DNA from: Prorocentrum cordatum
Lineage: Eukaryota; Sar; Dinophyceae; Prorocentrales; Prorocentraceae
Direction: 5' to 3'
Assembly (NCBI GenBank): GCA_963575745.1
Contig: CAUYUJ010020669.1
Location: forward strand, 1-64,000
Length of the DNA: 64,000 bases
Shown: piece after piece, positions 50,469 to 62,192 of the stretch
Layout of the letters: each line of letters starts with the position of its first letter
Numbering within the stretch: the stretch's first letter is position 1
The notes under the pieces: model-generated
Told to the model about the DNA's origin: nothing
Seen by the model: only the letters and a program-made list of their open reading frames with translations
Databases searched by the model: none
Position numbers and translations under genes: made by a program

Positions 50469-51714
50469 CGACATCATTTCTGATACTTCACGGGCTCCAG
50501 AAACTGTGCCGAAAATTCCTCTGCTTTGCTCCCGCCTCACGCCCTTCCGCAGGCCTCCGCCGCGCTCCCGCGGGCCCCCGCCGCCGCGCAGCAGAGCGCG
50601 TGCACTGCACACCTCCGCCGCCTAGCGCGGCGCGCTTCCGCAACCCTTCCGCCGCTCGAGCCTCGAGGGAGGCCTACCTGCCGCAGCGCTGCATTGATTC
50701 CTGCGCGCGGGCGCCCACGCGGCGCGCGCGGATCTGGCACTCGCCCGCTCGCCGTTATCTTTCTGTTCGACCTGGAAGCGGGCTTGAGCTCTCATGGCCC
50801 TGCCCTTCCAACGGCCAGCGACCCGTGGGACGAAGGCCGCCGTCAAACCCCAGAGGAGGCGACGAGGGCAGCCCCGTGCCAGCGCCCAATACTGGCCACC
50901 CACCAAGCCACACCAGCCCAACCCGAAAAAGCGCCCTTGGACCTGTCCACGTTCCAGTGGGGGGGGCGTTCTGGGACATCGAGAGAAAAACACAGTGGCA
51001 CCCGCACACCCCCCGACCAGAAATGTGGAGGTGTCTGGGACCTCCAGGTTGGGTTGGGGGGGGTCTGGCACAAGTAGCGGCATGCCGCCAACAAATCTAA
51101 AACCTGGGATCCCCGGTGGGGATACGAGAAGGTACCAATATCGCTGTTCCCCGGACCTCTATCGGGGCGCGTCCTGGTCAGGACTTCGAGGCGAATCCAG
51201 TGGTGGCGACGCGGGCAAGGCGAAAACGAGGGAAGGGTCGCGGTATGGCTACCTTGTCGTCCTCTGAGAACCTGGGGGGCCTGAGATCTCATTCCAGGGA
51301 CGCACTGCCCCAGGTCAATGTCAACCCAGGTCAGTTAGGCGTTAGGCCTTGCAGGATCCTGTAAAGTCCTGCAGGATCCTGCAACATCCTGCGCGCTGGC
51401 CCGGGTCAGTGCACCACTTGCCATGCAGAATCCTGCAAGATCCGCTGCTCTGGCCGACCCCCCGTGTGCCAGTCAAGCGCGCTCCACTTTACTTGCACAG
51501 GAACTGCTCACAGTGTGCCTGGATCTGCCGCGGGGGGCTCACAGTACATGACATCGAGGCAACCAAAGGCTTTCCAGACGTCTGGAGTAGGCACTCTGCG
51601 AGTAGAGGAAAGCACTCGGTGACTTGCGCTGACCCCCATGAGCCACTTACAGGAGCCATGACCCCCCTGCCTCAGGCCGTGCCGCGCAGTTTCGAGGAGG
51701 TTGGGAGGAGGTTG
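50469..51714. other. No recognised gene
   Basis: GC-rich. Short repeated words TCCTGCAGGATCC / TCCTGCAACATCCTG at 51345-51450 and a stretch at 51110-51260 resembling 40665-40790 (GAAGGTACCAATATCGCTG versus AAAGGTACCGATACCGCT, then GGACCTCT and TGGTGGCGAC/AGCGGTGGCGAC). Confidence 0.5.
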
Positions 51715-52056
51715 GGAGGAGGAGGAGGAGGAGGAGGAGGAGGAGGAGGAGGAGGAAGAGGAGGAAGAAGAGGAGGAGGACGAGAGAGAGAAGGAGGGGG
51801 TTGGCTGGCCTCACCGAGATCGTCTCGAGACTCCCGACCCCCCCCCCCCGTGACCGGGGCGAAGATCTCCGCGAGGAGAGGCGGGAAGGAGGAGGAGGAG
51901 GAGGAGGAGGAGGAGGAGCAGGGGAAGGAGGATGAGGGGGAGGGGGAGGACGAAGGGGAGGAGGAGGAGGAGGAGGACGAAGGAGAGGAGGAGGAGGAGG
52001 AGGAGGAGGAGGAGGAGGAGGAGGAGAAGGAGGAGGAGGAGGAGGAGGGGGAGTCT
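51715..52056 (+). repeat. (GGA)n arrays
   Basis: GGA at 51715-51780 and 51888-52056, interrupted by unique sequence. Confidence 0.95.
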
Positions 52057-52394
52057 TTGGAACTTGGATTGCGAGCGCCTTGGAGATCACTTGCGACCAT
52101 GATTAGGTCGGGCATGTCCCTTTACATGCAGATTTTGGATAAAAAATTAAAACTGCCCCCCAAATACTCCCAAATTGTCAAAAATATTACAAACATCGTC
52201 CCCTACCGATTTTTGTGTTATTTTTGAATACTCCTCCTGTAGAGGAACATGCCCAGCTTAAGACTATGACTGGACTCCTCTCGGCACTTTGTCAGTGAGG
52301 GTCCTCTATGATGCTTCCACCGTCGAGTGTGAGGTCCTGCGGGTCCAGAATCGGTGGCAGGTGTCCCGTGGCTTCTGGCATGGTCACCCACATG
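52057..52394. other. No recognised gene
   Basis: An AT-richer patch at 52130-52230 resembles 11040-11170 (GTCGGGCGTGTCCC/GTCGGGCATGTCCC, then ACAGGCGGATCTTGGA/ACATGCAGATTTTGGA), so it is part of a dispersed repeat. Confidence 0.45.
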
Positions 52395-52600
52395 TCAGGG
52401 AGACGTAAGACCTGGGTACAGGGGACTCGGAAATCCCCGACGAGGTCGTCAAAAAAATGACGAGGCCGAGCCTGCATTTTGACGAGGCCTCCCGCTGCAG
52501 ACATCCCACGGAACTCCTCCTCGTCAAAATCCGAGGCGCGGTCGTCAAAAAACGATGGCAAACCCGAGACCTGGCAAACCCGGGTCTTACGCTCCCCCGA
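52395..52600. mobile_element. TIR element, family TIR-1, copy 2 (206 bp)
   Basis: Same length, orientation and ends as 27710-27915; strongly similar throughout. Flanked by ACATG at 52390-52394 and 52601-52605. Confidence 0.9.
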
Positions 52601-52601
52601 A

Positions 52602-52750
52602 CATGGTCTCCTGCACGGTCTCCGGCATGAACTTTGGTATGGTCTCTCGTGCGGTCGCCTGTATGATCTCCCATACGGTCTCCCATACGGTCTCCCTGAT
52701 GGTCTCCAGCAGGGTTTCCCTTGTGGTTTTCCCACGTGGTCTTCGGTGTA
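52602..52750 (+). repeat. Degenerate ATGGTCTCC-type 12-mer repeat
   Basis: About a dozen units such as CATACGGTCTCC and GATGGTCTCCAG. Confidence 0.7.
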
Positions 52751-53635
52751 GAAGCATGGTCTTCCTTATGTTACTCTTGAAAATGCTCTCCATAATTCTC
52801 TTCGCTGTTCCGATAGGGACCTCTTAAGAATTCTAAGCCTATGTTTACGGACATCTGCCGCAAAAGGTGCAATTAGACAGCAAGGCTTAGGAGGTGGTAG
52901 TGGGAGCGATCAAAAGCAATCTCCTAGGCCCGATTAGGAGCGATCAAGCCAGATGGAACGAGACGAACCCGCAAGCAACGCTGGACTACGCTGGATTAGG
53001 CCAGATTGAACCGGATCCGGCAGGATTCGCACCCAGAAGATACAGTAGCCGATGCTGAATTGAACCTCCTAACTCCTACCTGGGGGAATTTCTTCAACGC
53101 CCCGCGGCACACTTCCTTTTCGACAGGTCTCCGCGCCTCGCAGGCCGCAAACCTTCCTCCTACGCCTCAGTATGTCCTCCTGCTTCTCTGGCACGATCAT
53201 TGGGAAACTCACCCTTTGATGAGACATTATGGAGTATTGTGGCCGATGTGTGTGTGGCTTTTCGTGGGGATAACGGCGCCGCCAGGGTGTGGCGCCGGAG
53301 AGAAGCTGCATATTCATCCAATTCCCCCACTGTGCGGGGCGAGCCACGGTGACAACAGTTGCGGTCAATGCTTTTTCGCCCCCGGGAGGGGTCAGCGGTG
53401 GCCTTCTTCCTCTTCTTCTTTTTCTTTTTCTTCACCGGGGCGGCCACCGGTGACGCTGACGCTGCAACAGCCGCGTTGCCGTCGGCCTCTGCCTCGACAG
53501 CCTTGTCCGCGCCTTTCTTCCTGTGCGAACCGCACGCTCGGCGACCATCCAATCGGCCCACCTACCCCATTGTTTGCCCTCCGACGTATACCCTACGTTG
53601 CCTGCTGTCCCAAACTTCCCTTGCTCGGTCTCTCT
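52751..53635. other. No recognised gene
   Basis: Short GATTAGG / CCAGAT words at 52900-53010, CTTTTTC-rich patch near 53405-53435; no family recognised. Confidence 0.45.
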
Positions 53636-53636
53636 T

Positions 53637-53673
<37 letters not shown>

Positions 53674-53745
53674 ATATATCTTTCTCCTCCTCCCTTTCTC
53701 TGTCTCTGCCTCTCTCTTTCTCTCTCTATCCCTCTCTCTCTCAAT
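53636..53745 (+). repeat. (CT)n-rich stretch
   Basis: CTCTCT runs with TATATA at its centre; similar mixed CT/TA composition at 57040-57415. Confidence 0.9.
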
Positions 53746-53829
53746 CGGTACAAACGCAATCATCTCCCAACGCGCATTGAAACCAGACAAGACACAACAG
53801 AATTTGGACCTGGAAGGCCGAATCTGGAG

Positions 53830-54245
53830 CGCCATGGGAAGGCCCAAGACGGGGCACAAAGGCCCAAGGAGGCAACCAGAGGCCCCGAAGAGACCCGCAA
53901 GATGGCCAACACGGGCCAAAGGCGGCCGAAGATGGCCGCAACACGGAGCAACAGGCTCCTTCGAGAGCCCAAGGGGGTCCGAAGAGGACTCACGAGGCCC
54001 CGAACAGGCACAAATCGATGAGCTGCTCTAGAAATGTGTGCGACTGCGGCACGGTCGCCTTCTCGGCTGAAGAGGTCCTCGAGCTCGCCCAAATCTTGTC
54101 CTAAAGGCGCGAGAGAGGCCACGAGAGGGGAACACCCAGAAGAGACTCAGGACGGCTCAAAAGCAGCCCCGAGTAGCCCAAGAGGGCCCCGAGACGCCCC
54201 GAGAGTGCCACCGAGCGAAGCCCCAAACGGCTGACGAGAGCTGCA
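53830..54245 (+). repeat. Degenerate GGCCCAAGACGG repeat
   Basis: Same class as 32805-33340: words like GCCCAAGACGGGGC and CCAAGAGGGCCCCGAGACG. Confidence 0.6.
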
Positions 54246-54423
54246 ACACGGCCCACTGGTGCGCACAAACTTCGGTGGCAACTCTTGGGAGCCTCCCATA
54301 CCACTTTGTCGGCTCTTGCGAATCGACGCTAATCGACGCTAGCCGATGCTAAGTCGTCGCCCTTTCATCGACTCTCAGACGCGTATCGACGCTAGAGACA
54401 GGTTTGAAAGGGCACACCACAGA

Positions 54424-54612
54424 TGAAGAAAAAACGCCATAAACATAAACTATTGGCGCTCCGCGCGGGTTTCTTGGATCTGAGCGGGACCCCCCTCCCT
54501 GGCGCGCGGAACGCGCCTGGGGCGGCGCTGGAGGCGCCGCCAAGGGGCCCCAATGCAGACCCAAGAAATCCGCGCGGAGCGCCCAAAGTGTCTGTTTGTG
54601 GCTCCTTTCTTC
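54424..54612. mobile_element. Short TIR element, family TIR-6, copy 2
   Basis: Arms GGCGCTCCGCGCGGGTTTC / GGCGCTCCGCGCGGATTTC, extended outward by GCCATAAACATAAACT against GCCACAAACAGACACT and GAAGAAA at both ends. About 189 bp. A degraded third copy is at about 57850-57995. Confidence 0.7.
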
Positions 54613-55004
54613 GTCGACACCAGGCTGCCATGATTTGCTACTGAACCAGGCCGCACGCAGAGATCCCCAAAAAAACAACTCAGAGAGGCCCCAGGCGGCT
54701 CAGGAGGGCCCCAGGACGGCCCCACGGCGCTCACAACAGGAAACCTCCAGGGCGGGCGCGCCCGTTCGCCCTCAGCACTGGGTTGGCACGGCGGCAACGG
54801 TCAGAGAACCGGTGCGCACACTCGGGGAGGGTTGGGCATGGAGGCTGGAGGAGAGAAGGGGAGGGGGGAGCCGAGGGAGGGGCGGCGGGAGGAGGGGAGG
54901 GGGGGGGGAGGGCGGGAGAGAGGGGGGGGGAGAGGAGGGGGGGGGAGGGGAAGAAGGGGGGGAAGGGGGGGGACGGGAAGGAGGCGGGGGGATGTAATCA
55001 CGAA
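54613..55004. other. Unassigned, then G-run tract
   Basis: 54840-54990 is almost entirely G and A on the plus strand with many runs of three or more G, so it is a strong quadruplex candidate. Confidence 0.6.
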
Positions 55005-55830
55005 TTAAAAAGGTTTAATCTGGATTAAACCTTGTTGCACTTGTACCTGCTGTGCTTCACTGTTGGAAAGGGTTTACTACGGAGTAAACCTCTCTACATC
55101 TGGAGCGCCCCTCTGGCGACCATGTCGCCTCTTTTCTATCTCCGCGGCGCATGCTCTTTTCACTTCTGGGCCCCGTGCTCGAAACATTCTCGCCCTGGGG
55201 CTGGCCATTTACGGAGGCGCAGTCGCTCCTTTCATTTGCCCTTCCGGCTTTTTGTTATCGGGGGCTACTTTCTGAAGTTGCGCCGGCATCTCTGCAATCG
55301 ACTCGTTTTCCAATCCAGTTCCACAGTCTTTCACGTTATGAACGACCTAGCGTCAGGCTGCTCAGGGGGGTGGGTCTTGTAAGTTTAGTTCTGCCGCCCT
55401 CCTCTCGCCCTGCTGTCTGATTATTGAGCCACCCGGTTATTGAGCCGCATCTCCTCGCTTGAGGCTTTCTTGCTCCGAAGGTTGTTTTGTTTGGGGCTGC
55501 TGGCTCTCAGTCTACGTCGGCTCCTTTTTTCGGATACAAGCGCTCTCTTGCTATGAATCCCTTCTGCCCTAGTTTTGCAGTGTTTCTGGCTCTGGAGGCT
55601 TATTTTTCCAGCTCTGCTGGCCTGTCTGGTCTTCGAGGTGTTTTTTCGTTCTGCAGGCTTGCTGGTTCAGTGTGCGCGTTTCTCTTGCCCTGCAGGCTTT
55701 CTGGCTCAGGTCGCTCGTCACTCTAGCTTTGACCTAGGGCGATTGCTTCTCGCGCGCTGCGGGCTTTCTTGTTTCGTCGGTTCCTTCTCTGGGGTCTGCA
55801 GGCGCTCTCTTCAACAACAACAGCAACAGC

Positions 55831-55861
<31 letters not shown>

Positions 55862-55870
55862 CTCAATAGC

Positions 55871-55905
<35 letters not shown>

Positions 55906-56100
55906 CCACAACCACAACCACAACAACAACACAAATGCAGTTCGCGCCCCCCTCCAAGAGGGGTTAACTCCAGAGCTGACACATTTAACGGGATCCCCTG
56001 CTGGAGGGTTAACTTTGGAGTGAACACCTTTAACGGTGTTTCCGGTCGGAGGGTTAACTCTGGAGTAAACACTTTTACGCAGTTGCCACCGAGAGGTCAA
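55005..56100. repeat. GGTTTAATC/GGTTAACTC palindromes and a (CAA)n array
   Basis: Near-palindromes GGTTTAATCTGGATTAAACC (55011), GGGTTTACTACGGAGTAAAC (55070) and three GGGTTAACT...GGAGT units at 55960-56080; (CAA)n with CAG at 55813-55935. The T-rich middle (55100-55800) has open frames but none recognised. Confidence 0.7.
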
Positions 56101-56386
56101 CATTGGCCCAAACGATTATGAGTTTGATCGATATGTATTCGCCGCGGTCCATAAGCCTTCTAAGTCGGTTGGCGAGGCCGCTAAAAGGCCTTGAGAGTCC
56201 CCGAACAGGTGTTCTAGATGTCCGCAAGGGATTCCCAACATGCTCCAGACTGGTTCAAACTGCTTCATGCCCTCTCTCTTTCGTCACTGAACTAATCGAC
56301 TGGTTCCTCCTGCCAAGGAGGCCCGAAGACGCCAAGAGAACGATGTCCAATGGAGGAGGCGAAGAGGACATATGATGATGGTGAGC

Positions 56387-56419
<33 letters not shown>

Positions 56420-57184
56420 TTGATGATGGTCTTGATGCCGATGACGATGACAAAGCTGATTGTTCGGAAGGGCGTTATGACACGACGGTGATCCCACGAC
56501 CCCCTGATGACCACTAAGACGACACTAAAACTGCCCTTCACGCCCGTGACGATCACAAAGTGGCCCCGAGACGGCCCTAATGAGATCGTCAACTGCGAGA
56601 GGACCCCATCACCTTGTGGCTGGCCCTAAGGCTTCCCCGGGACAACAGCATCAACCCCATGACGATCCCAGAGCGATATCAGGACCCCGAGGCGACCCCA
56701 ATATCACCCCAATGCGACCCTCCAGCGACCTCAAAATGACCCCAACGCGACATCTGCATATGATCTCAAGGCGTTCCGAAGATGTTCCCAAATCGACCTG
56801 ATGGCCCCTTTGACGAACCCGCGAGAACCACCCTCTGACCCGCAAACAACCCCGACACGATCTCCAGCAAAACCCGACACGGCCGCGGATTGGTGTAACA
56901 AGGCCGCGACGCTCAAGGCCGTAAAGTCCTTGGACCGCCGAAGAGCTTCCAGGCGACAGGTTCGGTCACTCTGCACCCCTCGCTCTCCATCTCTCCCTCC
57001 CTGTTTCTTGTATGTGTTGTTTGTGTTGTTATTGTTGCTGCCATATATGTATGTACATATATATCTCTATGCATCCTTCTCTCTCTATGCATATATATAG
57101 ATATCCACGTCTTCTCTCTTGCATATATACATAGGTTTGCCTGTAAGTTGTGTTGAATGCCTCCCTTCCTTTCGGTTTGCGTTT
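56101..57184. repeat. (GAT)n, degenerate CGACCCC words, TA/CT-rich stretch
   Basis: GAT triplets at 56380-56432; 56510-56880 has irregular GACGATCCC / GACCCCAA words; 57040-57135 is rich in TATATA. No gene recognised. Confidence 0.6.
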
Positions 57185-57221
57185 CTCTGCTCTCTCTCTC
57201 TCTCTCTCTGTAGCTTGTCGA

Positions 57222-57264
<43 letters not shown>

Positions 57265-57415
57265 TTCTTTCTCTTTCTGCCACTCTCGCTATGCGTTTGT
57301 CTTTATGGTGTGGTCTCTCTCTCTCTCTCTCAATTTCTCGTCATCTCTCTCTGTTTCTCTCTTTCTCCCCTCTCTCTCTCTCTCTCTCTCCCTCGCTCTC
57401 CACCTTTTCCGCCTC
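57185..57415 (+). repeat. (CT)n-rich stretch
   Basis: CTCTCTCT runs with TTTCT interruptions. Confidence 0.92.
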
Positions 57416-57509
57416 GGCTTCTTAGGGAGTGTCCAAGAGAGAAGGGTTTTATCTAGATTTACCGTTTTCCTGCCAGGTGGCGAGTTGCACGCGGAGACCA
57501 CGGGGTCGC

Positions 57510-57725
57510 CCACGAAAAGGGTTTAATCTGGAGTTAACCCTCCTCAGGGTGGGCCCCTGCGACGCTCGGCTTCCACGAGAAGGGTTTAATCTGGAGTTAA
57601 CCTTCCTCAGGGCGGATCCCTGCGACGCTCGGCGTCCACGAGAAGGGTTTAATCTGGAGTTAACCCCCTCCCAGGGCGAATACCTTGATGCTCGCCCAGC
57701 GGAGGGTTAACTCGAGAGTAAACTA
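57510..57725 (+). repeat. Tandem repeat carrying GGGTTTAATCTGGAGTTAAC
   Basis: Three to four units of about 67 bp: GAAGGGTTTAATCTGGAGT, TAACCTTCCTCAGGGCG and CCCTGCGACGCTCGGC. Extends the palindrome family of 55005-56100. Confidence 0.85.
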
Positions 57726-58785
57726 ACTTAACACCTGATTACCGCCTCTTCCGGGGGGGGGGGGAGGGGAAGGAGGCGAGGGAGACGGGGGGAGAAGAGA
57801 AGGAGGGGCCGGAAGAGGAGGGATGAGGGCACGCTTGTGCAGGTGACGCTCCTGGACAGGCCAATCTGGCGCTGGGCTGGCGGCCCCCCTGCCCCTGGCG
57901 CGCGAAACGCGCCAAGGGCGATGACGGAGGCACTGGCAGGGGGGCCCAGCGCTGACCCGAGAAATCCATGCGGACCTCCGAACACTTCTGCCTTTCTGTC
58001 GGTGTTTTGGTTCCCCCCCGAAGAGGAAGAGGACTGGCACGCCCGAAATGGGTCAGGACAACAGCTGGTACGCTGCCCCGCAGCAAATGCTGTCCTCTGC
58101 CTCCAACGCGAGCGGCAGCATCGACAGCGAGTACTTGTCAAATCGGCAAGAACTGCTATCGGTCCTCGTCACCATCCTTCCCGTGCCCGCTTCGATCCTC
58201 CAGAGAACAGAGCGCGCGCGCGGACGCATCGCCGATGTTTCGCCGATGCGTCGGCGATACATCGGCACCGTCGGCGCGGAGAAAATTTGGCGCCACATCG
58301 AGCCGGATTGCCGATGCATGGGCGATACGGCGCGACCCTCCGACACCCCTCTGCTCGGACCCCGTTTGGGAGGCCTGGAGAGGTTTTCTCGCGCGACCAC
58401 TGTTCATGAGAGGACCTCGCGTCTAACAGCGTGCCCGGGCGACCAGACCTGAGCAACAAAAAAGCGAGGAGGACGACGGACCACCGCCGCCCCTGCGCTG
58501 CTCGCTCACGACACCACATCTGAACGCCGCCCCTCTGAGGTCGGAGACGTTTGGGGGCGGCAGGTTGTCGCGAACAGGGAGGAAGCCGACTGGGCACGTG
58601 AACGGTCGTTCCCAAGCGAGTTCCGACACGCACCACCCATGTCGCACGGGTGTCTTCTGATAGGGTCCGAGGCTCATCAAGAGCAACGATCGTCAAGGTG
58701 CAACCAATCACGAAGCTTTTTGCTGCCAGTGAACATCTTACCGCACTTAGGCCTCCTGGGGCCCACACAGGTCGCACAGAGACCA
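57726..58785. other. Unassigned, with TIR-6 remnant and ATCGGCGA inverted repeats
   Basis: 57850-57995 is a decayed TIR-6 copy. 58230-58330 is dense in CGATGCGTCGGCGATAC / GCATCGCCGATG words like the palindrome of the 16.8-17.2-kb duplication. No gene recognised. Confidence 0.5.
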
Positions 58786-59545
58786 TGAGGAGGAGGAGGA
58801 GGAAGAAGAGGAGGAGGAAGAGGAGGAGGAGGAGGAGGAGAAAGAGGAGGAGGACCAGTGCAAACCCAATACTCACCAACCATGTTGCAATAAACACTCC
58901 CTCCAACTTCCCTCTTCAGGGGGCCCTACAATACTATAGATGCATCACCAGAAATGTCCCGTTGGAAGACACTTGCCCGAAAATCCTGAACCGTGCCAAA
59001 ACACCATTCCTGGAATGTCAGCGCCGCGAATCAACGTTACCGTTGCGTCCTGATGATATTGAACCGTGCCACACAACCATTCCTGGGACGCGACAGCGGC
59101 AGCTTAATGTGACTGTTGCGCCACCTGGCGATCCTACATCGCGCCACAACACAATTTCTGTGACGTGATCCGTAGGAATCCTTGACAATGTTGTAAACAC
59201 GTAAGACACATGCACGCGGCACTGAAGCGAAAACCACACGTTGAAACAGTACCACACTCCATCCGTGAACCTTTTGCGAACATTAAAAACGAATGTACGC
59301 GGCACTGAAGCGAAAATTATAGGTTGAAAACCACCCACCCTCCATCCGACCAGCTTTTGCAAACTTTGAGACGAATGTGCGCGGCGCTACGGCGAGAACT
59401 ACAGGTTGAAAACCACCACCCGTGAAACTCTAGGAAATGTTGAAACAAGTCCGCGCGGCGCGTAAGCGAGAACCACAGTTTGAAAACCACTCGCCCTCCA
59501 TCCGCGAAGTTGCTGCAACTTTTGAAGCGCGCCACTCCATCTGGA
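58786..59545 (-). mobile_element. Dispersed repeat family A, copy 4 (inverted), with (GGA)n end
   Basis: On the minus strand: units with GTGGTTCTCGC / GCGCCGCGCACATTCG, then units with GTTGATTCGCGGCGCTGAC and CAGGAATGGTGTTTTGGCAC, ending GGGTTTGCACTGGTCC into CCT (plus strand GGA, 58786-58852). Confidence 0.7.
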
Positions 59546-60129
59546 CACAGGCCAGCGCGCTGACTTTACGGGAGGAAAGTGGAGCCTCGCTTCGATCGAG
59601 CCGTGGAACAAGGGAACAGAGGCCGGCCGAATATGAAGGAACGGCGTGCCAGTGCTGACCTGCAGAAAGCGGGAGCACAGATTTACTATGACAGCTTCTG
59701 ACATGAGCGTTCCGCCAAAAATGCGCTTTCCCCCACCACAACTCCCGAACCGCCAGAGAGGAGCTCCACTGAGGAGAAGGAGGCGGAGGAGGAACGAGCG
59801 GACCCAGGGGCGACCGACGACGGCGGGACGACAAATCCACGCTCGGGCCACGGCGGCGCCGAAACAGCGGGAGCGGCGGCGCCCGCGGGACGTATGAGCG
59901 AGGCAAGCGAGGACCCAAGGAGGCTAAGGCGGAGGAGGGAGGAGGGACGAGGAGGAGGAGCGAACGTCACCTGGGGGGCAGGCACGTTCGGGCCCAGCCA
60001 GAGCGCGGCCCCGCGCCGCCCGAGAGGTCTGCAGGGAGCATCACGGCGTGGCGAACGGCACTGACGGCTGTCACGGCTGTCAGTTGCTTGTTGTCCGGCA
60101 TCGGCTGCGGGTCGTCCGTCGGCAGCGCT
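59546..60129. other. No recognised gene
   Basis: GC-rich; the part nearest 60130 may be the decayed continuation of the retroelement. Confidence 0.4.
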
Positions 60130-61466
60130 TCAGCCGACGTGGCAGCAGCGCCTCTCTTTGAGGACGTGCATCTTGTACGACGTGGCATAGGCGCCCGTCA
60201 GCGCCTTGATGGTAGCCCACATGCGCGCAAGCGGTAACGTGGCCGGGCACACGCGGAGCCGCTTCCACCGAACAGGAAGGTCCGGGCTCGCCTCCGTCAG
60301 CGCCCGGACAGTGTGCGCCAGCAGCTCGGTGCCCGCCTTCGTTCCGATGGCGAACTGGTGTCGGCCCAGCGCGGCCGCGAGTTCCTCCTTCCGCGGCGCC
60401 ACCAGCGCCCTGCCCACCAGGCGGCGGAGGACGTTCGGCGCGGCGATGAGGCGCACCCCGCCGCCCGGCTTGCTGAGCGGCGTCATTCGAGAAAGGGCGA
60501 GTGCGTCCGTGGCGCTCGCAGGCAGGTCCCCAGTGGCGAGTGGCTGAAACCACTGCGCAGCAGTGAGAGCGTCTGCGAAGTTGTTGGTGAACTCGGTGTT
60601 GATGGCACGCTGCCATGCGGCGTCGAAACCACGCTCGAGCCAGGCGTTGGAACACTGCAGCGTAGTAGGACCACCAGCGCGAGCACCAATATGAAGACGA
60701 TCCAGAGCCCCACCGCGGTTCGCGACGAAGCCGAGGGTCCGATGCACGCGGAGGTCGATGTCTGGCTTGCGGGCCTGCATGTTCTTCGCGAGTCGCTTGG
60801 CCTGCACTTCCATGAATACCATTTGATGACTCTTGTCTGCACCACCGCTAGACTAGCCATATTGAGGTTGAAGCGCCAATCCTGTTCAGAGCGGAGAGCG
60901 GCGTGAAGGCACTGCGCACGAGGTTCTGCCACGACTGTGCCCCAACTGACTTGAAACGAGTGGCGCTTGGCCAGGCCGACGGTGTTAAAGATGACGTGTC
61001 CTTTTTCCACTTCTGCTGCTTGAATCCGTGCTTCGAGTGCGCGTTCCATTTCTGGTTGGTTGAGTTCCTAAGGGCTTCTGCACCAAAACGTCGCCGGGTC
61101 GGGGTCGCGGTCCCATGATCCGAGGGCGTCGAGGTTTAGGGCTGGCGCACGTGCGTCTGCTGCGGTGATGGGGGACTTCACCTTGGCGACGGAGTTTTTG
61201 AGCTTTGCATTCTGCTGTTCCAGGGATGCTGTTCTGGTCGTAACTGAAGCGAACGAACCTTCTGTAGCTTCGTGAGGTGAACTGAGGTCGGCAGTGATGG
61301 CTGTGAGGGAGTTGAGGAAGTCCTTGCTGGCTTGGGCGGTGACGGCCTTGGCGGTGATCTCGAACTGTGCGGTGGTTTCCTTGACGTGTTGTGCCAAGGA
61401 TTCCTCAAGGTGTTTCCGAACATGTGCGGGCAGGTCTTGAGCAGGTAGTTTGGCAGCGCTGTTGTT
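60130..61466 (-). pseudogene. Decayed retroelement: N-terminal region and RT fingers only
   Basis: Read on the minus strand from 61466. Helical sequence (EESLAQHVKETTAQF, ASLEQQNAKLKN) leads to SWDRDPDPATFWCRSP, an in-frame TAG at 61070-61068, then ELNQPEMERALEARIQ in the same frame. Near 60822 the coding frame shifts to VFMEVQAKRLAKNMQA and then LSRMTPLSKPGGGVRLI with NVLRRLVGRALV, the conserved start of a reverse-transcriptase domain, and HQFAIGTKAGTELLAHTVRA. The next residues (LPLARMWATIKALTG) look like post-catalytic sequence, so the palm with its aspartates appears deleted. One nonsense codon, one frameshift and an internal deletion make it dead. The style resembles RT proteins common in dinoflagellates and differs from the element at 99-3784. 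Confidence 0.7.
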
Positions 61467-61732
61467 CTAGGAGCCTTGTCCACGTTGAGCAGCGTCAGAT
61501 TATGAGGCAATTGCGGGTCCTGGCGCTCCAGATTGACCTGGCGTTCCCGACACGGCAAGAAGAGGCCCGCGCCAGCCTCGATGGATCGCGCGTGATATGT
61601 AGGGCAACCGCAGGCGAATGCGGCGCCGAAAGATATGAAGCTCAACCACACGGGCGTGTGGAGGGCGTGAAAGCAGGTTCTCTGCTGTCCATGGACCCAG
61701 GGGCTCCGTGCTCTGCCGCGGGGCGGGATCAT

Positions 61733-61754
61733 CTTGAGCCAAAACGGCAACGGA
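61733..61754 (-). other. Degenerate spliced leader copy
   Basis: The minus strand reads TCCGTTGCCGTTTTGG then CTCAAG: 20 of 22 positions match the MDH-linked leader at 46142-46163. ATG follows immediately (61732-61730). On the other side it abuts the (GGA)n array. Confidence 0.75.
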
Positions 61755-61970
61755 GGGAGGAGGAAGAAGAGGAGGAGGAGGACGAGGAGGCGGAGGAGGA
61801 GGAGAAGGAGGAGGAGGAGAAGGACGAGGAAGGATGGGGAGGTGGAGGGGGAGGAGGGACAGGGAGGAGAGCAAAAGGAGGAAGGGGGAGGAGGAGGAGG
61901 AGGAGGAGGAGGAGGAGGAGGAGGAGGAGGAGGAGGAGGAGGAGGAGGAGGAGGAGGAGGAGGAGGAGAG
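61755..61970 (+). repeat. (GGA)n array
   Basis: GGA with GAC and GAA interruptions to 61880, then nearly pure to 61968. Confidence 0.95.
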
Positions 61971-62192
61971 CGCGCGCGCGGACGCATCGGCGCGGCGGAA
62001 GCTGGTCCTCTTGGGCTTCCGCGGCTTCGACAAGGACCGTGACCGCGGCGCCTGGGCGCGGCGCCCCCTTGCTCTCACAGGCGCCGCTGAGCGGCGGCCG
62101 CTGCCCCCGCTCGTCGCCATCGGAGGCCCGGAAGCGGGTCAAGGGCACCCACGAGGCTCCGAAAGCTTCGATCCTCTGTGGACGAATCCCGG

